A stretch of 21,548 bases of DNA. It comes from JAZKIX01 sp040384645 (GTDB taxonomy: Bacteria > Pseudomonadota > Gammaproteobacteria > Burkholderiales > Burkholderiaceae_D). The stretch spans positions 1-21,548 of the forward strand of contig JAZKIX010000098.1 of assembly GCA_040384645.1 (NCBI GenBank), read 5' to 3'. Shown here piece by piece: positions 7,958-14,274 of this stretch. The notes beneath the pieces were generated by a model. That model was not told the DNA's origin, searched no databases, and was given only the letters and a program-made list of their open reading frames with translations. Numbering within the stretch: the stretch's first letter is position 1; each line of letters starts with the position of its first letter. The position numbers and the translations under genes were made by a program.

Positions 7958-8866
7958 TTATTGCAAACAACCCGCCAGCATTTGTCTCAACCATTGGTGA
8001 CCTGGGTCGTGCTGGGCGCGCTCATGCCAGCAGGTTTTCAATGTGAATGAGGGCAAATCCAAAGGCGCTTTTAATACCTGAATGCGCGGATCCGGCAAGG
8101 CGGCCAGGCGTACTGGATAGACCGCGATCATGTCCGATTGCGCGACGGCTTCTTTGGCCAGCGTGAAATACGGCACCGATAATTGGACGAAGCGTTCGCG
8201 CCCGAGCGCGGCCAGCGCCTCGTCGGTTTGCGTAGAAAAACTGCCAGTGCGTGGGCTGATCATCACGTGCGGCAAGGCGCAAAAGGACTCGAGTGAGAGG
8301 CGCTGCTTAGTGTGTTGATTAATCAGCGGATGCGCGCTACGGGCAATTACACAAAATGTATCTTGCAAGAAATCTGATGAAGGCAAAGCGGACGGCACCA
8401 GACTTTGATTGATGACGGCGAGATCGAGCGCGCCGCTGGCCATATGCTGTGCCATGGTGTCGTGATTGGGCGCGACCAAGGCAATGCGGATGCCAGGTGC
8501 CGTGCTTTGTAGCTGCTGCAGCAAGTGCGGCCAGACCGTCAATGCCACATATTCAGTCGCTGCAATGGTAAAGGCGCGGCGCGAAGTTGCTGGGTCAAAA
8601 TTGTCTTGCGGCTGCAGCAGCCCGCGAATCTCTTCCAACACCCGTTGCACCGGATAGATCAGTGCCAGCGCACGTTCGGTGGGAACCATCGCGCGCCCGC
8701 TGCGTACCAGCAACGGATCTTGAAACGCTTCACGCAGGCGCGCCAGTGCGGCAGAAGCGGCTGGCTGGGACAAGAACAATTTTTGCGCCGCACGCGAGAC
8801 ATTGCGCTCCGCCATCATCACATCGAAGGCCCGCAGCAAATTCAAATCGACGTTTTTAATATCCAT
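7958..8866 (-). CDS. LysR-family transcriptional regulator
   Basis: This 302-aa LysR-type regulator has the winged HTH at about residues 5-64: LNLLRAFDVMMAERNVSRAA, QKLFLSQPAASAALARLREAF, and DPLLVRSGRAMVPTERA. The effector-binding domain follows from about residue 90 (FTIAATEYVALTVWPHLL onward). The start MDIKNVDLN is the normal LysR N-terminus, and the length is typical. It is divergent from the oxidoreductase gene at 9006, with a 139-bp shared intergenic region. By the usual LysR arrangement it probably controls that gene and itself. The ligand cannot be read from sequence. Confidence 0.93.
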   Translation of the reverse strand: MDIKNVDLNLLRAFDVMMAERNVSRAAQKLFLSQPAASAALARLREAFQDPLLVRSGRAMVPTERALALIYPVQRVLEEIRGLLQPQDNFDPATSRRAFTIAATEYVALTVWPHLLQQLQSTAPGIRIALVAPNHDTMAQHMASGALDLAVINQSLVPSALPSSDFLQDTFCVIARSAHPLINQHTKQRLSLESFCALPHVMISPRTGSFSTQTDEALAALGRERFVQLSVPYFTLAKEAVAQSDMIAVYPVRLAALPDPRIQVLKAPLDLPSFTLKTCWHERAQHDPGHQWLRQMLAGCLQ

Positions 8867-8888
8867 AAAACAAATAGCCAGTATTTGA

Positions 8889-8906
8889 ATAATCGATTGG
8901 AATTAT
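8889..8906. promoter_or_regulatory. candidate LysR operator
   Basis: ATAAT-N8-ATTAT forms an interrupted palindrome that contains the T-N11-A spacing expected of LysR-family sites (T8890, A8902). It lies 23 bases from the LysR start in the divergent intergenic region. It is unproven and AT-rich palindromes are easy to find. Confidence 0.35.
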
Positions 8907-9005
8907 AGTTTGGCACATCCGACAATGCCTGTGTCGACCGCATTATTGTGTCAACCGGACCCAATGGCTGCGGCCTAATGTCGACTCACAAATAAGGAGA
9001 GCATC

Positions 9006-9659
9006 ATGAAAGTAGGCATCTTTGGTACCGGCATGGTCGGTCAGGCGATTGCTGGAAAGTTGCTGCAACTGGGGCATCAAGTGCGGATCGGCGGGCGCGA
9101 AGCGATCAATGAAACTGGCCAGCGATGGGCCAGTGCCGCGGGCGAGAATGCGTCCTACGGCGCCTTTTCCGATGCGGCGCAGTTCGGCCAGGTGTTGATC
9201 AACGCCACTTCTGGCGCGGTGTCATTACAAGCGTTGGAGGCGGCCGGCGCCGGTCATATGGCGGGGAAACTGTTGATCGATATCGCCAATCCGCTCGATT
9301 TTTCCAACGGCATGCCGCCCTCGCTGTCGGTGCTCAACACCGATTCGCTGGGCGAGCAAATCCAGCGCGCCTTTCCCGAAACGCGGGTGGTGAAGACGCT
9401 CAATACCTTGAGTTGTGAATTGATGGTCAATCCGAACGCGGTCGCTGATGGCGACCACAACCTTTTCATGAGCGGCAACGATGCCGCTGCCAAGGCGCAA
9501 ACGCTGGACATCTTGGCGCAGTTTGGTTGGCAAAAAGATCAGGTTATCGATCTGGGCGATATCACCACCGCGCGCGGCACTGAACAATTGCTGCCGCTCT
9601 GGCTGCGACTATGGGGTGCATTGGGTACCCCGCTGTTCAACTTTAAGATCGCGCGATAG
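9006..9659 (+). CDS. NADPH-dependent F420 reductase-like oxidoreductase
   Basis: This 217-aa Rossmann-fold protein is of the F420-oxidoreductase/NADP-binding family (PF03807-like). The dinucleotide-binding loop is GTGMVGQAIAGKL near residue 7 (G-x-G-x2-G), followed by GGRE at the end of strand 2, where the 2'-phosphate of NADPH is normally read. LINATSGAVSL and DIANPLDF follow, then RVVKTLNTLSCELM, a typical family segment. Betaproteobacteria generally lack F420, so the real substrate is unknown; flavin- or quinone-type reductases are alternatives. ATG at 9006 has a strong Shine-Dalgarno (AAGGAG, 8995-9000). It is divergent from the LysR gene and probably controlled by it. Confidence 0.85.
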   Translation: MKVGIFGTGMVGQAIAGKLLQLGHQVRIGGREAINETGQRWASAAGENASYGAFSDAAQFGQVLINATSGAVSLQALEAAGAGHMAGKLLIDIANPLDFSNGMPPSLSVLNTDSLGEQIQRAFPETRVVKTLNTLSCELMVNPNAVADGDHNLFMSGNDAAAKAQTLDILAQFGWQKDQVIDLGDITTARGTEQLLPLWLRLWGALGTPLFNFKIAR

Positions 9660-9674
9660 CTTGCTGTTTCGGGC

Positions 9675-9722
9675 GCGGGCATGGATTGATTGGTGCCATG
9701 CCCGCACTTGCCGGGTTTTTTT
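9675..9722 (+). terminator. intrinsic terminator after the oxidoreductase gene
   Basis: A perfect 10-bp stem (GCGGGCATGG 9675-9684 with CCATGCCCGC 9696-9705, 11-base loop) is followed by a second, short hairpin CCCG/CGGG (9701-9704/9712-9715) that abuts a run of seven T (9716-9722). The two stems share bases, so they are alternatives. Either way this is a credible stop 16 bases after the coding end. Confidence 0.7.
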
Positions 9723-9872
9723 ATGGCTGAGACTCAGAGTGCTGCCAGCGCATTCATTACCGCCGAAAAATTGAACAAAATAGGGAGTATAGGAACAAAT
9801 ATAGTCTAATGCGCAGATATATAGAGCATCAAAATAAATACAGGATGGAGTATATTTTGGCGTTCTGAAGCC

Positions 9873-10787
9873 TTATTTGATCTGCCGAACCGCAAAGCCT
9901 TGCTTTTGCAAGAGGTCGGTCACGCTGCCGGCGCCGACGATATGACCAGCGCCGACCACGGCAAAGAGCGTGTCGCCGGCGTCCATCATGTGGGTTATTT
10001 TTTGTGCCATGCCGATGTTGCGGTCGTCGAATAGGCGTTTCATGATTTTTTTGGAGCCGGCGTCTTTCTCGGCGGCGCTGCGCAAGACGGTTGCAAGCGC
10101 TTCTGCGTTACCTGATTTCCAGGCATCGATCATCGCGGTGGATTCACGTTGCAAGCTGCCGTCCTTCATCCCGCTCAAGATTTGCCCCACCATGGCATCG
10201 CCTTCGGTATCGCTCAGGCCGCCTAGTACGCCGGCTTGAAATTGCAGGCTTTCGAGTTCGACCAGTTTCTTGCGATCTACCTTGGCGCGCTGGATGAAAT
10301 GCAGATCGATACCGTATTGGGGATCGTAGCCTTGGGCCGAAAATACTTGCATCACAAACGTCGTCGCCAGCATCGCCGGGCGCAGGGTTTGCAATTGTTC
10401 CACTGCGGGGCCGGCGAATGCTTTCAGTGCTTGCCAGGTTTGCGGGCGCAAATGCTGTTGCAATTTGTCGGGCGCGGCGTAGGTGAGCAAGGGCAGCATT
10501 GTTGCGTTGGCCAATGGATCGGTCGGATCGACTTCGATAGCGAGCGTGCCGGCTTGTCGATAGGCCGCGTCCACCGCTGCCGGCAAGGGATAGAAATCGG
10601 CTTTGCCGATATGCAAGGCGCCGTATAAATAAGCGGTATTAGTAGCGGATTTAACTTCCCACAAGATACCTTTGGCTGGCTGATCGGCGCTGGTCGATTG
10701 CGCCTTGGCGTTGGGATTGAGCCAGAGCACGCAGCTAAGCAGGAACATTTGCAGCAAACCGTTGGAGACGCAGGATCGTTGTCGCAT
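9873..10787 (-). CDS. TraB/GumN family secreted protein
   Basis: This 304-aa protein has an N-terminal signal sequence (SNGLLQMFLLSCVLWLNPNAKAQ, likely cleaved after the AKA). The mature domain is TraB/GumN-like: WEVKSATNTAYLYGALHIGK with the conserved GxxH, then a second conserved GAGHIVG close to the C-terminus, and a central Glu in LAIEVDP. The family includes the Tiki metalloproteases, and the GxxH and GxxH-like motifs plus Glu are proposed metal ligands. Most bacterial members are uncharacterised. It is divergent from the gene at 10957 and shares no operon with neighbours. Confidence 0.88.
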   Translation of the reverse strand: MRQRSCVSNGLLQMFLLSCVLWLNPNAKAQSTSADQPAKGILWEVKSATNTAYLYGALHIGKADFYPLPAAVDAAYRQAGTLAIEVDPTDPLANATMLPLLTYAAPDKLQQHLRPQTWQALKAFAGPAVEQLQTLRPAMLATTFVMQVFSAQGYDPQYGIDLHFIQRAKVDRKKLVELESLQFQAGVLGGLSDTEGDAMVGQILSGMKDGSLQRESTAMIDAWKSGNAEALATVLRSAAEKDAGSKKIMKRLFDDRNIGMAQKITHMMDAGDTLFAVVGAGHIVGAGSVTDLLQKQGFAVRQIK

Positions 10788-10880
10788 GGGTGCTTTCTGA
10801 ATCGTCAGGCGGGTTAAGTGAGTCGGTCGGGTTTGAGCAGCACTGTACCTGTTGTTTGAGCGCGCCGCGCATGAGTTTGG

Positions 10881-10909
10881 TACTGAAACAGACTCTTATG
10901 CGAGGTAGA
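10881..10909 (+). promoter_or_regulatory. candidate promoter for the Cys-motif protein
   Basis: CTGAAA (10881-10886, four of six) is separated by 17 bases from TAGAAT (10904-10909, five of six). Transcription would begin near 10916, about 41 bases before the ATG. Confidence 0.4.
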
Positions 10910-10956
10910 ATCTAGTCCCCGCCGCCCATCAACACCATGCACCTGCTTGCACGCCC

Positions 10957-11364
10957 ATGCCACAAATTTTGTCATTTCCACTGCGTAAAGAGTGCCCGCC
11001 CGGCGCCTGTGTCTGCGATCGCGATATTTTATTGAATGATCCAAACGGTGATTGCCGGATTTTGAAATTGACGGCAGAGGAAGAGAAAAAGCTGATTGCA
11101 CGGATCGAAAATATCAACAGTTATGCCGAGTTGAAAGTGATCGAAGAGCGTCTGCTAGCCCAGCTCGGCGTCATCCTCAAGATCGCCCCAGGACCAAACG
11201 AAGTGCGTACCGTGCGTGGGATTTTGATCGTGCTGGAAGAGCGTCTCGGCCTATGTAAAAAGACGCGCCAAAACGTTGCCGCTGCGATTCGTAAGTGCCT
11301 TGAAAAAAACCCTGAAATTACCTATGCCATCCTCGATGCGCATGACTTGTTTGGCGCACGCTAG
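10957..11364 (+). CDS. conserved-looking small protein with N-terminal Cys motif, unknown function
   Basis: This is a 135-aa cytoplasmic protein. I do not recognise a named family. The N-terminus has FPLRKECPPGACVCDRD, three cysteines (13, 18, 20) in C-x4-C-x-C spacing plus Cys33, which could bind a metal. The rest is helical and charged (LTAEEEKKLIARIENI, EERLLAQLGVILKI, VRGILIVLEERLGLC), ending in AHDLFGAR. The length of sensible codon use, strand and promoter support a real gene. There is no strong Shine-Dalgarno before the ATG at 10957. It lies upstream of the peptide locus on the same strand, but the gap of 354 bases contains that locus's own promoter, so it is probably independent. Confidence 0.72.
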   Translation: MPQILSFPLRKECPPGACVCDRDILLNDPNGDCRILKLTAEEEKKLIARIENINSYAELKVIEERLLAQLGVILKIAPGPNEVRTVRGILIVLEERLGLCKKTRQNVAAAIRKCLEKNPEITYAILDAHDLFGAR

Positions 11365-11540
11365 CGTTCTACGCCTAAACCGTCAGCGTTGACACTCGCC
11401 GCGCGCCTTCACGCCATCAGCGGTAGAAACCAGCAAACCGAACAACCGCCACTTGTGGTGTCTGAGTGAAAGTTTCCTCTGGTTCTGCTGTGGTTAACAC
11501 TTACCGACCTGCATAAATCGGGCAAATAGAAACCCGAAAA

Positions 11541-11580
11541 TTCTGAATATTTTATGAATAATTTCTGAATTTTTTCTGAA
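11541..11580. repeat. four-copy heptamer array at exact 11-bp phasing
   Basis: The heptamers TTCTGAA (11541), TTATGAA (11552), TTCTGAA (11563) and TTCTGAA (11574) each start 11 bases apart, separated by 4-base AT-only spacers. Seven conserved bases plus a four-base spacer is the layout of tandem sites for OmpR/PhoB-type response regulators, which bind head-to-tail on one helix face. The array ends 26 bases before the proposed -35 of the peptide gene, a place suited to activation. Which regulator binds is unknown; none is encoded nearby. Confidence 0.75.
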
Positions 11581-11606
11581 ACATTCGCGCTAGCGGCGGC
11601 ATCCGC

Positions 11607-11635
11607 TTGCGTCTCAAATTTGCATTTACTAGTAT
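11607..11635 (+). promoter_or_regulatory. candidate promoter of the peptide operon
   Basis: TTGCGT (11607-11612, three of six consensus bases) lies 17 bases before TAGTAT (11630-11635, four of six). A weak -35 with an adjacent upstream repeat array fits an activator-dependent promoter. The untranslated leader would be about 75 bases. Confidence 0.45.
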
Positions 11636-11718
11636 CGGTCAGCGATGTAGACGAACTCTCGGAAATGCCGATTTTTCGTCTTATGTTGCGTCCCATACCA
11701 ACTAAATTTGAGGAAAAC

Positions 11719-11982
11719 ATGCTACAGACACAAACGACCAATGATGAATTATTCCTGCTGTTCGGCAATCAAAACGAGATCGAAGATCTTGAAAGTGAAC
11801 TGCTGGTGCAATTAGGCGGCGGCGGTTACAACTGCTGGACCACGATCAGCTCGCAAAACATTTCGATCTGGAATCCGTATGGCCCGGTTCCTGGCAAGCC
11901 CTATGGCGATAGCGTAGTTACTGTGGAAGAGTACAACGGCACCAGAAGGACCAGTACTTACACCTATAACTGGCACGCTTAA
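11719..11982 (+). CDS. putative double-glycine leader RiPP/bacteriocin precursor peptide
   Basis: This is an 87-aa peptide. The leader (1 to about 35) is acidic and helical, with LESELLVQL running into four glycines (33-36), the signal cut by C39 peptidases. With cleavage after Gly35, leucines fall at -4, -7 and -12 as in known leaders. With cleavage after Gly34, Glu and Leu fall at -8 and -7. The core (about 51-53 aa) starts YNCWTTISSQN and contains one Cys (39), three Trp, six Tyr, many Ser/Thr, and two N-x-S/T sequons (Asn47, Asn73). It ends NWHA. With one Cys it cannot form an internal disulfide. ATG has a strong GAGGA site. The C39 exporter and glycosyltransferase downstream make it the probable substrate of both. 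The family is not one I can name. Confidence 0.8.
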   Translation: MLQTQTTNDELFLLFGNQNEIEDLESELLVQLGGGGYNCWTTISSQNISIWNPYGPVPGKPYGDSVVTVEEYNGTRRTSTYTYNWHA

Positions 11983-12002
11983 TTTTTAGCATTCAGTTAT
12001 TG

Positions 12003-12026
12003 CAGCCGCCGCAAGGCGGCTGTTTT
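12003..12026 (+). terminator. GNRA-loop hairpin, probable partial terminator/attenuator
   Basis: A perfect 8-bp stem CAGCCGCC/GGCGGCTG is capped by a GCAA tetraloop (12011-12014) and followed by TTTT. It sits 20 bases after the precursor stop and just ahead of the next gene's Shine-Dalgarno. The T run is short, so read-through is likely. It would also protect the 3' end of the precursor message, giving more peptide than enzyme and transporter. Confidence 0.65.
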
Positions 12027-12030
12027 CGTC

Positions 12031-12036
12031 AAGGAG
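12031..12036 (+). promoter_or_regulatory. Shine-Dalgarno fixing a GTG start
   Basis: AAGGAG is placed 6 bases before GTG at 12043. It supports this rare start for the glycosyltransferase and lies only 4 bases past the hairpin's T run. Confidence 0.8.
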
Positions 12037-12042
12037 AAGCCG

Positions 12043-14274
12043 GTGGCAAATGTTGTCTATGCATGGGAAATGGGTGATGACCTGGGCCACGTCTCAGCGT
12101 TTTTACCTATCGCAAACGTGCTTCGCGTACGGGGCTGGCCGGTGACATGTATCACCAAACAAGTGGACGTTGCCGTTGAGCGGGTGCGCGCCGCTGGTTT
12201 CGAATGGCAACGTGCACCCGTTGCCAGGACGGTCACTGCAGACCGCTTGTTTCATGCACTGATCATTCGTTACGAAAGCGGCTTGTCTAGCGCCCCGAGC
12301 GCGCTCTATCTGATTCGCAGCTGGATGAGCCTGCTACAGTCTTGCCAATGTGAATTGCTGGTCGCAGATTTTGCGCCAGTTGCCCGCCTGGCCGCCTATG
12401 CGCTGGGCATACCTTGCGTCACGGTCGATCCATCGGCCTTCTTTTCCATCGACTTTTCTGACGGCACGCCAGGCTTTGCGCCTACGGTCAGTAAAGAGAT
12501 GATCGACCAGGCGACCGCGTTGCTGCTGGCCGATGTGAATACCGCCTTGCGTACCATCGGCGTCAAGCCCATCGATCACATCAATGACATCAATCGCGGC
12601 GACCGCAATTATCATCTCAATCATCCTGAGCTGGCGCCGTTTGACCGCTATGCCAATGGCACCTATTGGGGGCCGGTGATTGCCCATGAACGCACTGACG
12701 CCGCTGTATCGTGGCCGGTGGTTGCAGCCGATGCCGGTGGATTGGCGCCTGCGCTGGCCTCCAAAAAAATATTTGCCTATTTGAAAGGCAATTGTCCAGA
12801 AAGCGAAAACATCCTGAGCGCTTTGCGCGATCTGGGCGTGCCAGCGCTGGCGTATCTGTCGGGCTTCAAAAACGCCACTTTGATGACGATTGGCGGCCCA
12901 AGCTTGCAACTGCACCTGGCGCCGCTACCGATGGCCAATGTGCTGGAGCAAGCCGACCTGGTGATTTGCCACGCCGGCATCGGCATGATCAATCAAGCGC
13001 TGCATGCCAAGGTGCCATTGCTATGCATGCCGATGTATCTGGAACAGCGCATCAATGCAGAAAATGTGACAGCACTGGGCGCCGGAAAAAGCTTGCATAC
13101 CACTGAACAAAACACGACCACGTACCGCACGGTGATGGAACAGATGCTGACCGATCCCAGCTATGCCAGCGCTGCCGCTAGCTTTGCTGCACGGCGCGCA
13201 CCGTGCAATGTCGACCGGCTGGTCGACGATCTGATGCATTGGCTCCCGGCCACGGTTAGCCAGCGGGCGCCGCTGCGCCTCTCCAGTGCCGCCAAAGAAG
13301 TGGTTGCCGTCAACGAACTCGATGTCATCTTCCTGTCCTACGATGAGCCGAATGCCGATGAAAACTGGCAGCATTTGCTCACCGTGGCGCCATGGGCCAA
13401 ACGGGTACACGGTGTCAAGGGGTTTGACGCTGCGCACAAGCAGGCAGCACTGACCGCACAAACCGAGCGTTTCGTGACAGTCGATGCCGACAACAAGGTA
13501 TTTCCCGATTTTTTTGAATTCCGTTTCGAGGTACCGGCTAAACATCGTCATGCAGTGTGGTCATGGTCCAGTATCAATGCCATCAACGGCATGCATTACG
13601 GCAACGGCGGCTTGAAGATCTGGACCCGCGAAATCGTCAACACCATGCGCTCGCATGAAATAGCACGGTGCGACGATCCAGCCATGGCGCTCGATTTCTT
13701 TTGCCAGTCCGGCTACAAATGCTTTTACCCTGCATTTTCCACCACGCACCCCTGCGCCTCACCGTACCAGGCCTTTCGCGCTGGCTTTCGCGAGGCGGTA
13801 AAAGGCTTGGAAGAATTTGGCGGCAGTGGCGTGGATCCGGCCGAGATTGACCGCCAGGCCAGTGCCTGGCATGTGCGCACGCTGGGCTTGTGGATGTCGG
13901 TCGGCAGCGATTTGCCCAACGGGCCGTGGGCCATGCTGGGGGCACGGCGCGCCACCTTGATGATGCTGGATAAAAATTTCGATTCGTCCATCATCAATGA
14001 CTTTGAAGCGTTTTCCCAATTGTGGGAGGGGCAATTTGCCGCCATCGCCAGCGCTGAGGAGCAGTCCTTGAACCCCTTGGGAAAAGCGGCAGCGCTGCAC
14101 GAGTACGGGCAATTATGGGAGCGGGTAGTGGCCAGCGGCGATCAATTGCGCCGCCTATTTTCCAAGCCATTGGTGCAAGATCTTTCGCCCGAGCGCTCGC
14201 TCTGGATGAAAGCCAGCCTCAAGCAGCAAGTGAAGCAGGCGCATCCCTTTGCACCGTTTGCTTATGATTGCTGA
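12043..14274 (+). CDS. two-domain glycosyltransferase (GT1-like plus GT-A-like), probable peptide-modifying enzyme
   Basis: This is a 743-aa cytoplasmic protein. Residues 1 to about 395 form a GT-B, family-1-like transferase: N-terminal DDLGHVSAFLPIANVLRVRG, and a C-terminal donor-site region with HAGIGMINQAL (His310) and ending LEQ (Glu334, Gln335), matching the UGT/MGT nucleotide-sugar signature. A linker leads to a second domain (about 425-600) beginning DVIFLSYDEPNADENW, with a DAD motif at 481-483 (FVTVDADN) and YGNGGLK at 519-525. This looks like a GT-A metal-dependent transferase. A helical tail (about 600-743) has no recognised family. The fusion could add two sugars in turn. Substrate by context: the adjacent precursor peptide. 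The stop overlaps the next gene by 11 bases. GT1 call firm; second domain inferred from motifs. Confidence 0.82.
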   Translation: MANVVYAWEMGDDLGHVSAFLPIANVLRVRGWPVTCITKQVDVAVERVRAAGFEWQRAPVARTVTADRLFHALIIRYESGLSSAPSALYLIRSWMSLLQSCQCELLVADFAPVARLAAYALGIPCVTVDPSAFFSIDFSDGTPGFAPTVSKEMIDQATALLLADVNTALRTIGVKPIDHINDINRGDRNYHLNHPELAPFDRYANGTYWGPVIAHERTDAAVSWPVVAADAGGLAPALASKKIFAYLKGNCPESENILSALRDLGVPALAYLSGFKNATLMTIGGPSLQLHLAPLPMANVLEQADLVICHAGIGMINQALHAKVPLLCMPMYLEQRINAENVTALGAGKSLHTTEQNTTTYRTVMEQMLTDPSYASAAASFAARRAPCNVDRLVDDLMHWLPATVSQRAPLRLSSAAKEVVAVNELDVIFLSYDEPNADENWQHLLTVAPWAKRVHGVKGFDAAHKQAALTAQTERFVTVDADNKVFPDFFEFRFEVPAKHRHAVWSWSSINAINGMHYGNGGLKIWTREIVNTMRSHEIARCDDPAMALDFFCQSGYKCFYPAFSTTHPCASPYQAFRAGFREAVKGLEEFGGSGVDPAEIDRQASAWHVRTLGLWMSVGSDLPNGPWAMLGARRATLMMLDKNFDSSIINDFEAFSQLWEGQFAAIASAEEQSLNPLGKAAALHEYGQLWERVVASGDQLRRLFSKPLVQDLSPERSLWMKASLKQQVKQAHPFAPFAYDC

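Larger units (their letters stand above)
11365..11718 (+). other. intergenic control region of the peptide locus
   Basis: This 354-base stretch has no credible gene. Its first half (11365-11520) shows nothing recognisable. Its second half holds an AT-rich block with a phased direct repeat, a candidate promoter and a good Shine-Dalgarno (GAGGA, 11710-11714, 4 bases before ATG). Confidence 0.65.

Noticed and set aside
7798..8046. 82-aa plus-strand frame in the gap before the LysR gene
   Set aside because: It starts at GTG without a ribosome site, runs into the 3' end of the LysR gene and contains the probable terminator at 7868.
11541..11580. CRISPR-like or microsatellite repeat
   Set aside because: Units are 7 bases with 4-base spacers; this is far too short for CRISPR and not a simple-sequence tract. 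Regulator sites fit better.
11409..11768. 119-aa minus-strand frame over the peptide gene's control region
   Set aside because: It crosses the promoter, repeats and leader of the peptide gene. Its sequence is low in sense and lacks a Shine-Dalgarno.
12334..12915. 193-aa minus-strand frame opposite the glycosyltransferase
   Set aside because: It has no start context or domain, while the plus-strand frame has strong family motifs throughout this stretch.
12043..14274. SunS-type S-glycosyltransferase as in sublancin
   Set aside because: The N-terminal half is GT1/GT-B-like with an HAGIGM donor-site region, and the DAD domain opens with motifs unlike SunS; I do not assign that family.
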